From DAOMOD01 sp964526035 (lineage in GTDB: Bacteria > Pseudomonadota > Gammaproteobacteria > Xanthomonadales > BPKI01), in NCBI GenBank assembly GCA_964526035.1, contig CAZGKE010000016.1:1-37212 (forward strand): 37,212 nucleotides of DNA. Direction: 5' to 3'. The notes below the pieces were generated by a model. That model was not told the origin of the DNA and did no database searches. It saw nothing but the letters and a program-made list of their open reading frames with translations. Shown one piece after another: positions 1-7,599 of the stretch. A program made the position numbers and the translations under genes. Numbering within the stretch: the stretch's first letter is position 1; every line of letters starts with the position of its first letter.

Positions 1-125
1 GCCAGTTCAACACACGCATCCAGAGCTTCCCCGACCTGATCGTGGCGAACGTGTTTGCTTTCAGGGCCGCTGAGTTCTACGAAGCGGGCGACCGCGCAGC
101 GCCGAAGATCGAAGGTTTCGGCTGA
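1..125 (+). CDS. lemA: LemA family protein, C-terminal end (partial)
   Basis: The open frame enters from the left edge (codons start at base 3) and stops with TGA at 123-125, leaving 40 visible residues. They read QFNTRIQSFPDLIVANVFAF followed by a segment with EFYEAGD and APKIEGFG. This matches the end of LemA proteins, which carry a YNT-x-IQ-x-FP-x-x-(I/L)VA-x-x-F-x-F pattern, then an E-F-(F/Y) and an APKV-like tail. LemA is a membrane-anchored helical-bundle protein of uncertain biochemical role. The next gene encodes a DUF2207 protein; lemA and DUF2207/TPM-type genes are commonly neighbours, which supports the call. The N-terminal membrane anchor and most of the helical domain lie outside the window. 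Confidence 0.85.
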   Translation, partial: QFNTRIQSFPDLIVANVFAFRAAEFYEAGDRAAPKIEGFG

Positions 126-245
126 GGGCGCGGTCCGTATCGGGTGCACTGTCGCTACAGTCCGCTGTATCACGACTTGCCGGATCGGGAGCCGAAAGCC
201 GACGATCCTGCGTATCCACGAACAGCGTCGAACCGGAACTGGTGT

Positions 246-2132
246 ATGCCCCGTGCCCTCCACACATGGCTGCTCCTGCTGCTGACCCTCGGCGGTTGCG
301 CTGCCGACAGCGACGAACGCATCCTCGACTTTCATGCCGACATCGAGGTGCAGACGGACGGCAGTCTTCTGGTGACCGAACGCATCCGCGTCAGGGTGGC
401 CGGACAGGACATCAAACGCGGCATCGTGCGCGTGTTTCCGACGCTCTATCGCGGGCGATTCATGCAGCGCGTGCAGACCGGATTCGAGCTGCTCGAGGTC
501 CAGCGCGACGGCCGTCCCGAGCCAAACCACATCGAACGTGGTTTCTACGGCGTCGAAGTCTACGTTGGCAGCCCCTCGGTGTTCCTGCGCGCGGGCGACT
601 ACCAGTACCTGATCCGCTATCGCAGCACCCGTCAGGTACTGCACTTTGACGATCACGACGAGCTCTACTGGAACGTCACCGGCAATGACTGGGTCTTTCC
701 CATCGACCGCGCCAGCGCCGTCGTCAGTCTGCCGGCGTCGACTGCACCGCTCGATGTCTCGGTCTACACCGGAGCGCGCGGCTGGACCGGCAGCGCAGCC
801 GAATTCGCGCAGCCGCAGCCGGGGCAGGTGCGCTTTGCCACCACGCAATCGCTGGGCCGCGGTCAGGGCATGACCGTGGTCGTGGCGATGCCCAAGGGCC
901 TGGTGGTGGAGCCGTCGAAGGCGGAGGCACGCGCCATTCTTTGGGAGCACAACGGCTCATTGATCGTCGGCTTGATCGGCGTCGTGGTGGTGGGCCTCTA
1001 CTACCTTCTGGCCTGGGTCCTGGTCGGGCGCGACCCGCCGGGCGGCGTGGTGATGCCCCAGTACGGGCCGCTGGCCGGGCAGTCACCCGGCGCGGCGCGC
1101 TACCTGGCAAACATGGGCTTCGACGACGGCTGCATGGTGGCCGACCTGGTCGACGCCGGTGTGCATGGTCGCCTGCAGCTGAAAGAGGATGGATCGCGCT
1201 TCAGCATCGAATCGGTCGATCCCGACGTGGCACTGCCAGCCTGGCAGGCAAACCTGGTGGACGCGTTGGTACCCGAACGCGGTGACTCCCTGAGCTTCGG
1301 GCCTGCGCAGCGCGTTCGCGTGCAGAAGGCGCGGGACGGATACGAGGCAGCGCTGAAGGCGCATTTCCGCCCCGATTATTTCAAGGTCAACAACCGCTGG
1401 CTCGGTGTCGGCATCGTCCTGTCGCTGCTGGTTCTGCTGGGCAGCATGGTGGTACCTCCGCATTTCGATCCGATCAGCCTGGTGGTCGGGAGCATGTGGG
1501 TCCTGGTGTGGAGCGCATTCGCTCTGGGCCTGCTCGGCTTCGGGCTGTGGATGCTGCTGCGCGGGCAGGCGTTCATCGGCCTCGCCTTGATCGCGGGCAG
1601 CGCCGGTCCGGGAGTGGCGCTGTGGTTCGGGGCGCCTCAATTTCTGCGCCCGGAAGTAGGCGTCGAAGGAGTGCTTCTTTTCGGGCTGCTGGTCGCCGCC
1701 TCGCTGGGCTTCGCCTTCCTGTTGCAGCGACCGACGCCGCGCGGGCGCGCCGAGATGGATCGAATTGCCGGGCTCAGGCTGTACCTGGGGATGGCCGAGA
1801 AGACCGAACTGGCGACACTTGCCGGTCCCGAACCCGACGATGAGCGCTACCAGCAGCTGTTGCCCTGGGCCATGGCGCTCGGCGTGGAAGCAGCCTGGAC
1901 CCGGCGCTTCGCTCGCGCGGTCGGCGAGACGCAGGCGACGCACGCCCAGAAGCAGATGCGCTGGATCAGTGGACGCGGAGCGGCGACGGCGGGCGGTGCG
2001 GCCCTTGGCGCTTCCATTGGCAGCTCATTGGGCAAAGCCATTTCGTCGTCGCGCCCGAGCAGCGGCTCGGGTCGCTCCGGTGGGGGCAGTTCCGGCGGCG
2101 GCCGCGGCGGCGGCGGCGGACGCGGCTGGTAG
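246..2132 (+). CDS. DUF2207 domain membrane lipoprotein
   Basis: A 628-residue protein. The start at 246 is chosen because it gives a clean lipoprotein signal peptide (hydrophobic LLLLLTLGG followed by Cys); a frame-compatible ATG at 144 would bury it. The mature N-terminal part (about 25-230, starting DERILDFHADIEVQTDGSL) is the extracytoplasmic DUF2207 domain, with VTERIRV and the D-x-Y-W-N-V-(T/I)-G-(N/D)-x-W signature (LYWNVTGNDWVFPI). A membrane segment follows at about 238-260 (LIVGLIGVVVVGLYYLLAWV), with further hydrophobic segments at about 390-500. The last 35 residues are an extreme Ser/Gly/Arg tail ending GGGGGRGW, typical of the family. The function is unknown. It lies 120 bases after lemA, probably in the same transcription unit. 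Confidence 0.88.
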   Translation: MPRALHTWLLLLLTLGGCAADSDERILDFHADIEVQTDGSLLVTERIRVRVAGQDIKRGIVRVFPTLYRGRFMQRVQTGFELLEVQRDGRPEPNHIERGFYGVEVYVGSPSVFLRAGDYQYLIRYRSTRQVLHFDDHDELYWNVTGNDWVFPIDRASAVVSLPASTAPLDVSVYTGARGWTGSAAEFAQPQPGQVRFATTQSLGRGQGMTVVVAMPKGLVVEPSKAEARAILWEHNGSLIVGLIGVVVVGLYYLLAWVLVGRDPPGGVVMPQYGPLAGQSPGAARYLANMGFDDGCMVADLVDAGVHGRLQLKEDGSRFSIESVDPDVALPAWQANLVDALVPERGDSLSFGPAQRVRVQKARDGYEAALKAHFRPDYFKVNNRWLGVGIVLSLLVLLGSMVVPPHFDPISLVVGSMWVLVWSAFALGLLGFGLWMLLRGQAFIGLALIAGSAGPGVALWFGAPQFLRPEVGVEGVLLFGLLVAASLGFAFLLQRPTPRGRAEMDRIAGLRLYLGMAEKTELATLAGPEPDDERYQQLLPWAMALGVEAAWTRRFARAVGETQATHAQKQMRWISGRGAATAGGAALGASIGSSLGKAISSSRPSSGSGRSGGGSSGGGRGGGGGRGW

Positions 2133-2138
2133 CGGCGC

Positions 2139-2144
2139 TATACT
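2139..2144 (+). promoter_or_regulatory. Candidate -10 element for a near-leaderless transcript
   Basis: TATACT differs by one base from the sigma-70 -10 consensus. It lies between the stop of the DUF2207 gene and the ATG at 2154, with 9 bases from the element's end to the start codon. A transcript starting 6-9 bases downstream would have almost no leader. No Shine-Dalgarno is visible before this ATG, which fits a leaderless message. No convincing -35 is seen at the right spacing, so this is a suggestion. Confidence 0.35.
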
Positions 2145-2153
2145 CGGCGCCCG

Positions 2154-4682
2154 ATGCCCAAAGTATCGCTACAGGCCGTGCACGAAGGCGAGAAGCGCCA
2201 CGACCATGCGCTCGCAGCCGTCTACTTCGTCCTGGCGACGGCGGTGCTGGGTTTTTACGGCATCCGCGTCTGTCCATTCATCGCCTCGGTCGATTCGTGG
2301 TCGGTGATCGCCACGTTCGGCGTCGGATTCGGTGTGGCGTTCGGGCTCAAGTGGATGTTCGAGGAGCGGCTGATGCCGTCGGGCGAGCCTTTCACACTCT
2401 CGGTCTACCAGTTCGCCATCGACCTTGCGCTGTTCGTCGCCGTGGGTATCGGCATCGCCGTCTACAACCACCAGGTGCATGGATTCCCTCTCGAATCCGG
2501 CGGCAAGGTGCTGGTCGGCTGCGTCATGTTCGGGCTGTTCGCTGGACTCGACAACGGCCTGCGCAGGGAACGCCGCACGCCCGGTCTGGCGCAGGCTCTG
2601 GTCGAAGACGGACGCCGCATCTTTCCGATCACCGATCGCCTGATCCTGATCTTCGCCAGCATCGCCATCTTCGCCGGGATGGTGGCCGCCCTGGTGGTCA
2701 TCAAGGACATCGACTACCTGATTGCCCACATCGACGACGAGCCGCACGCCAAGCTGCGCCGTGCGGTGTTCATCGACATGGCCTTCATCGTCGGCGTGGT
2801 GCTGATGCTTTCAGTGCGACTGCTGTGGGCGTACGGGCAGAACCTGTCGTACATGCTGCAGCTGCAGATCGCCAGTCTCGACCACGTGGCCGGTGGCGAC
2901 CTGGATACGCGTGTGCCCATCATCACCCGCGACGAGTTCAGCCTCATCGCGGCCAAGACCAACCGCATGATCGAAGCGCTGCGGCGTGCCCATCGCGAGC
3001 AGAGCGAGCTGTTCGAGGTCAGTACCGCGCTGGCCACCGAGCTGATGCTGGACAGCCTGCTGGCGCGCATCGTGGTCACCACCCGCGCCTTCGTCGAGGC
3101 GGACAGGGTGAGCCTGTTCCTGCATGATGCGCGCCGTGGCGAGCTGTGGGGCAAGATTGCCGAAGGCGTGGATCGCGAGCTGCGCTTCGCTGACGATCAG
3201 GGCATTGCCGGTCACGTGTTCAGTAGCGGTGAGTCGCTGGTGGTGCGCGACGCCTATGCCGACCCGCGCTTCAACCGCGAGCTTGATGCGCTTACCGGCT
3301 ATCGCACCGAGAGCCTGCTGTGCGTGCCGGTGATCGAGCGCAACGGTCGCGCCATCGGCGTCATCCAGGCGCTCAACCGCACCAGCGGAACATTCAGCGA
3401 CGATGACGCGCGTCGCCTGCGGGCGTTTGCCTCGCAGGCTGCGGTTGCGCTGGTCAATGCCCAGCTGTTTGCCGACCTTGACCGCGCGCGCCGCTACAAC
3501 GAAAGCATCTTGCGCAGCCTCAGCAACGGCGTGGTCACGCTCGATGCGGAGCAGCGCGTGGTCAAGGCCAACCAGGCGGCGCTGACGCTGCTCGCGCAGC
3601 CGCCCGAGTTCCAGGGACAGCCGTTCGTATCCGCACTCGCTGCCGGCAATCTCTGGTGGTCGACCCTGTGGACCGAAGCGGGCGACACCTACCTGGCGGA
3701 CACCAACCTGCAGCTGGCTGATGGTTCCAGTCGTGCGGTCAATTTGATGAGGGTGCCGCTGGCCGATCTCGAGGACCAGACGATCGGCTCGATGCTGGTG
3801 TTCGAGGACGTCACGGAGGAAAAGCGCGTGCGCAACACGCTGTCGCGCTATCTGCCGCCTCAGGTCGCCGAACAGGTTCTGGCGGACCCCGACAACAATC
3901 TTGGTGGCGTGAGCCAGGTTGCGACCGTGCTGTTCAGCGACATCCGTGACTTCACCGCCATCTCCGAACGCATGGGCGCGCGCGAGACGGTGGCGATGCT
4001 CAACGAGTATTTCTCGCTGATGGCCGACGCCATCAGCCAGCAGCACGGCATCCTCGACAAGTACATCGGCGATGCCATCATGGCGGTGTTCGGCGTGCCG
4101 TTCGCCACCGGCGCCGACGCCGATCATGCGGTGCGCGCCGCGCTCAGCATGCTGTCGCGTCTCGATCACCTGAACCGCGTGCGCTCGCGACGCGGGCAGG
4201 ATCCGGTGCGAATGGGGATCGGGCTCAGTACCGGTGAGCTGGTAGCCGGCAATATCGGTTCGCCCAAGCGGATGGACTACACGGTGATCGGCGACACCGT
4301 CAACCTGGCTTCACGTATCGAGGCCGCGACCAAGACCTATGGCGTCACCCTGATTGCCAGCGGACAGACCCTGGCCGCCCTGGGTGGCGAATATCGCAGC
4401 CGCGAAATCGACCATTTGCGCGTCAAGGGCAAGACCATGGCGGTCGCCCTGCACCAGATATTCGGTGAGCAGGAAGTGATGCCTACCGGGGCACTGCAGG
4501 CTTTTGACGAGGGCCGCGAGCACTATCGCCGACGCGCATGGGATCAGGCGGTCAGCTGTTTCGAGGAGGTGTTGCGTGAGGCTGGCGTGGACCCGGTAAG
4601 CAGCATGTACATCGAGCGTTGCCGCACGCTGGCATCGATGGCTCCTTCGCAGCAGTGGGACGGAATCTGGCCACCTCCGTGA
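2154..4682 (+). CDS. Membrane class III adenylate cyclase (HAMP-GAF-PAS-CHD)
   Basis: 842 residues, predicted to make cAMP from ATP. Six hydrophobic segments lie within residues 20-226. They are followed by a HAMP-like linker (about 227-285, LDHVAGGDLDTRVPI), a GAF domain (about 300-440, with GIAGHVFSSGESLVVRDAYA), a PAS-like domain (about 445-560) and the cyclase homology domain (about 580-770). The catalytic signatures are present. FSDIRDFTAISERM supplies the first metal-binding Asp. DKYIGDAIMAVFG supplies the adenine-contacting Lys and the second metal-binding Asp. YTVIGDTVNLASRIE carries Thr at the second base-specifying position plus the Asn/Arg pair. The Lys/Thr pair is typical of class IIIb adenylate rather than guanylate cyclases. 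A short helical tail follows. It starts 22 bases after the DUF2207 stop. The input sensed by the membrane and GAF parts cannot be read from sequence. Confidence 0.92.
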   Translation: MPKVSLQAVHEGEKRHDHALAAVYFVLATAVLGFYGIRVCPFIASVDSWSVIATFGVGFGVAFGLKWMFEERLMPSGEPFTLSVYQFAIDLALFVAVGIGIAVYNHQVHGFPLESGGKVLVGCVMFGLFAGLDNGLRRERRTPGLAQALVEDGRRIFPITDRLILIFASIAIFAGMVAALVVIKDIDYLIAHIDDEPHAKLRRAVFIDMAFIVGVVLMLSVRLLWAYGQNLSYMLQLQIASLDHVAGGDLDTRVPIITRDEFSLIAAKTNRMIEALRRAHREQSELFEVSTALATELMLDSLLARIVVTTRAFVEADRVSLFLHDARRGELWGKIAEGVDRELRFADDQGIAGHVFSSGESLVVRDAYADPRFNRELDALTGYRTESLLCVPVIERNGRAIGVIQALNRTSGTFSDDDARRLRAFASQAAVALVNAQLFADLDRARRYNESILRSLSNGVVTLDAEQRVVKANQAALTLLAQPPEFQGQPFVSALAAGNLWWSTLWTEAGDTYLADTNLQLADGSSRAVNLMRVPLADLEDQTIGSMLVFEDVTEEKRVRNTLSRYLPPQVAEQVLADPDNNLGGVSQVATVLFSDIRDFTAISERMGARETVAMLNEYFSLMADAISQQHGILDKYIGDAIMAVFGVPFATGADADHAVRAALSMLSRLDHLNRVRSRRGQDPVRMGIGLSTGELVAGNIGSPKRMDYTVIGDTVNLASRIEAATKTYGVTLIASGQTLAALGGEYRSREIDHLRVKGKTMAVALHQIFGEQEVMPTGALQAFDEGREHYRRRAWDQAVSCFEEVLREAGVDPVSSMYIERCRTLASMAPSQQWDGIWPPP

Positions 4683-4857
4683 GACGTTCTGCTGCCCCTG
4701 TGCGGTTTGGTGCGAAGTGTGCTGCGCTGGCGACCTTTCGTCCGCGTGCTGCCCGCATCGCGACGCGGTCTCGATACTCCCGTCAGGCGTGACACATCGG
4801 TGCCAATTAGGGCATTCTCCGCCACTTCCGCATGACCGCGGATCGGGGAGAGGAACG

Positions 4858-7566
4858 ATGCGCAAGAGTCTGCTGGCGGCCGTAGTGGCCGTTGCGGTGA
4901 CCGTAGTGATTTCGGTCTGGTGGATGCAGAGGCCGCCGGCGAAGGTCAACCTGAAGCCCTTGGGCGGCGACTACTGGGCCATCCGGGTTGCCTATCCGAC
5001 CATGCACTTCAGTCCGTCGTGGTACAGCGACGGTGCGCGCGAGGATGCCGCGGTCAACTCCGGAGTTCCCGGCGGCGACCACACACAGTTTCTTCAAGAG
5101 CGCTCTGCCTCGCCGCTCGGTTTGAAAACAGATGCCTGGACCTTCCTGGGACCGAGGCCGGCGGTTTTTGGCGGCTACGGTCAGGTGACCGGACGCATCA
5201 ACGTGATCGCGGTCGACCCGCGCGGACCCGATGTCGACGGCCGCTACACGGTTCTTGCGGCCGCCGACGGTGGCGGCGTCTGGAAGACCACCACCTGCTG
5301 CGATGCCGACACCGTCTGGTACAACACGACGGACCAGCCCGACATCAGGAGCATCGCGATCGGCGACCTGTACATCGACCCGGTCAATCCCGATGTGGTC
5401 TACGCCGGCACCGGGGACCTGCGCTACGGCTCCTTTTCATTCGGCACCGCCGGGCTGCTGAAGAGCACCGACCTGGGCGAAACCTGGCATGTGCTTGGCG
5501 AAGATGTCTTCACGCCGTTCTACCCACCTTCGGCTGCGCTCGGTTTTCCGCAGTACCAGGCCATCGGGAAAGTCGTGACTGATCCCAATGACTCGAGCCG
5601 GGTGGTGGTCGGCACCAAGACCGGGTTGTACTTTTCGCAGGACGGCGGCGCTGCCTGGAGCGGTCCCTGCCAGACCAACATTCACGACAGCCAGCGCCAG
5701 GACATCACCGGTCTCAAGGCCGTCGACGTCGGTGGTGGCGAAACCTGGCTGTACGCGGCGGTCGGTACCCGCGGCAACCCGACGCCGGTGCAACCGGACC
5801 TTGCCAATCTAGGCGCCAATGGCGTCTATCGCACCGTGATGCCTGCGACCGGATGCCCGGCGGTCTCCGACTGGACCCTGCTGAACGCAGGGTGGCCCGC
5901 GGGAACAGGCAACGGCAATCCGGCGGGCAAGGTGCTCGGGCGGATAGAACTGGCGGTGGCGCCCGGCAACACGTCGGTGCTTTACGCCATGGGCTCGCAT
6001 GCCACCGCCAATTCGGTGCTCGGTGTGTGGCGCAGCGCGAACGGCGGCGACAGCTGGGTCCAGACCGCCACCGTCTCCAGCGTGCAGGCCAACGGCTGCA
6101 ACAGTTCAGCGGGAGGCGGCGGACAGATGTGGTACAACGCCAACCTGCTCGTCGACCCCAACGACGTCGACAGGGTGCTGTTGAGCGGTGTGGATCTGTA
6201 CCGCTCCAGTGACGGCGGCAGCACTTTCCAGAACATCACCTGCGGCTACGGCAACGGCAATGTGCACGTCGACCACCACGGCAGCGCCTTTCTGCCCGAC
6301 GGCATCGGTGGGTATGACAGCGACCAGGTACTGGTCGGCGTCGATGGCGGCGTGTACCACTCGGCCAACATCAGGTTCGGGACTGGCGGCACCAGCGCAG
6401 CGAACCGTCCGCAATTCACTTCGCTCAACGCCACCATGGGCGCCATCGAGTTCTACTCCGGCGACATCAGCGGGCACTTCGCCACCAGCAGCGTGCCCGG
6501 CGCCAGCGGCGGCGCGCAGGACAACGGCAGCTCCTATGCGCGTTGGCCATCGGGTACCGCGGGTCCAGCCACCTGGACGGTGCGCAATGGCGGCGACGGT
6601 ATCTACACCAGGATCGAGCCGGTCAACGAACTGCGTTGGTACTGGTCGAGCCAGAACGGCAACATCCGCGTGTCGCCCAATGGTCCCGACAGCGCAACGC
6701 AATCGGCCACGCCACAGACGACGCCGGCATGGGGTGGCGACCTGCTGAGCTTCGTGATGCCGTTCGAGCTGTATCGCTACGGTGAGGTGGACGCGCCGGG
6801 AAGTGGATGTACGTCGGCCAATGGCTGCACCTACATGATCGCCGGCACCGTCCGCGTGTGGGAGACCCTGAGCGGCGGCATTCCGCGCAGCAGCTGGTAT
6901 CCGAACAGCCCCAATCTTGCGAAGGGCACCTTGGGCAACCGTTCATTCATCAACCAGCTGGCGCACGCGGTGAAGACACCAAGCGTCGCGATTGCCGGCA
7001 CCAACGACGGCAACGTCTGGGTCGGATTCGGAATGAACCAGGGAACCGCAGACAGCGCCACCTGGGTCAACGTCACCGGGGGCAACACGGTGTTGCCGAA
7101 CCGGCCAGTGATGGACGTTGCCGTCGACGTGGTCGATGCGCAGGATCCGCAGACGTTGGTGGTGGGCTACGCCGCGCTCGGCGGGTTCACCCAGAACACA
7201 CCGGCACAGCCCGGCAATCTTTATCAGCTGGTGTGCGAAAACCAGTGCGCCAGTGCCGCCTGGCGCAACATCAGCGGTAACCTGCCGAATATCCCGGCCA
7301 ATTCGGTGTCGTTCAACCCCAAGCATCCCCAGCAAGTTTTCGCCGGCACCGATTGGGGCCTTTACTTCACCGATGATGCGAACGCCGATACACCCAACTG
7401 GCAGCGTTTCGACAACGGGCTGCCGCGGGTGATGATCTGGGACATGGCGATTGATCGCGGATTCACCACGCTGGCGGTGTTCACGCGCGGTCGTGGGGCG
7501 TGGGCGTGGCCGCTGCCCGAGGGTTCGGATGACGCCCTGTTCAGCGACGGGTTTGAAGCGCCCTGA
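4858..7566 (+). CDS. Exported Asp-box (BNR/sortilin-like) beta-propeller protein with DGFE tail
   Basis: 902 residues. The ATG at 4858 is chosen because GGGGAGAGG precedes it by 4 bases and it begins a signal/anchor segment (MRKSLLAAVVAVAVTVVISV); the frame is open 47 codons further up without these features. The body has repeated Asp-box motifs: STDLGETW, SQDGGAAW, SANGGDSW and SSDGGSTF, the pattern of BNR/sialidase and VPS10-sortilin propellers. It opens with WTFLGPRP and GQVTGRINVIAVDP, as in large secreted proteins annotated as glycosyl hydrolase BNR repeat proteins. No sialidase catalytic set is recognised, so an enzymatic role is not claimed. Asp boxes are structural turns. The C-terminus is LFSDGFEAP, shared with two other exported proteins here. 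It converges with the kinase gene at 7600, 33 bases away. Confidence 0.85.
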   Translation: MRKSLLAAVVAVAVTVVISVWWMQRPPAKVNLKPLGGDYWAIRVAYPTMHFSPSWYSDGAREDAAVNSGVPGGDHTQFLQERSASPLGLKTDAWTFLGPRPAVFGGYGQVTGRINVIAVDPRGPDVDGRYTVLAAADGGGVWKTTTCCDADTVWYNTTDQPDIRSIAIGDLYIDPVNPDVVYAGTGDLRYGSFSFGTAGLLKSTDLGETWHVLGEDVFTPFYPPSAALGFPQYQAIGKVVTDPNDSSRVVVGTKTGLYFSQDGGAAWSGPCQTNIHDSQRQDITGLKAVDVGGGETWLYAAVGTRGNPTPVQPDLANLGANGVYRTVMPATGCPAVSDWTLLNAGWPAGTGNGNPAGKVLGRIELAVAPGNTSVLYAMGSHATANSVLGVWRSANGGDSWVQTATVSSVQANGCNSSAGGGGQMWYNANLLVDPNDVDRVLLSGVDLYRSSDGGSTFQNITCGYGNGNVHVDHHGSAFLPDGIGGYDSDQVLVGVDGGVYHSANIRFGTGGTSAANRPQFTSLNATMGAIEFYSGDISGHFATSSVPGASGGAQDNGSSYARWPSGTAGPATWTVRNGGDGIYTRIEPVNELRWYWSSQNGNIRVSPNGPDSATQSATPQTTPAWGGDLLSFVMPFELYRYGEVDAPGSGCTSANGCTYMIAGTVRVWETLSGGIPRSSWYPNSPNLAKGTLGNRSFINQLAHAVKTPSVAIAGTNDGNVWVGFGMNQGTADSATWVNVTGGNTVLPNRPVMDVAVDVVDAQDPQTLVVGYAALGGFTQNTPAQPGNLYQLVCENQCASAAWRNISGNLPNIPANSVSFNPKHPQQVFAGTDWGLYFTDDANADTPNWQRFDNGLPRVMIWDMAIDRGFTTLAVFTRGRGAWAWPLPEGSDDALFSDGFEAP

Positions 7567-7599
7567 GCCCGATCGGGGTCGGCCAAACACTAAAGGTCC

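Noticed and set aside
4683..4857. The intergenic region between the adenylate cyclase and the propeller gene, checked for a promoter or RNA
   Set aside because: No convincing -35/-10 pair or stable hairpin; only the strong ribosome binding site of the next gene is clear.
7568..7577. The palindrome CCCGATCGGG between the convergent propeller and kinase genes
   Set aside because: It has no loop and no T-run, so it cannot be called a terminator; a 10-base palindrome is not rare in such GC-rich DNA.
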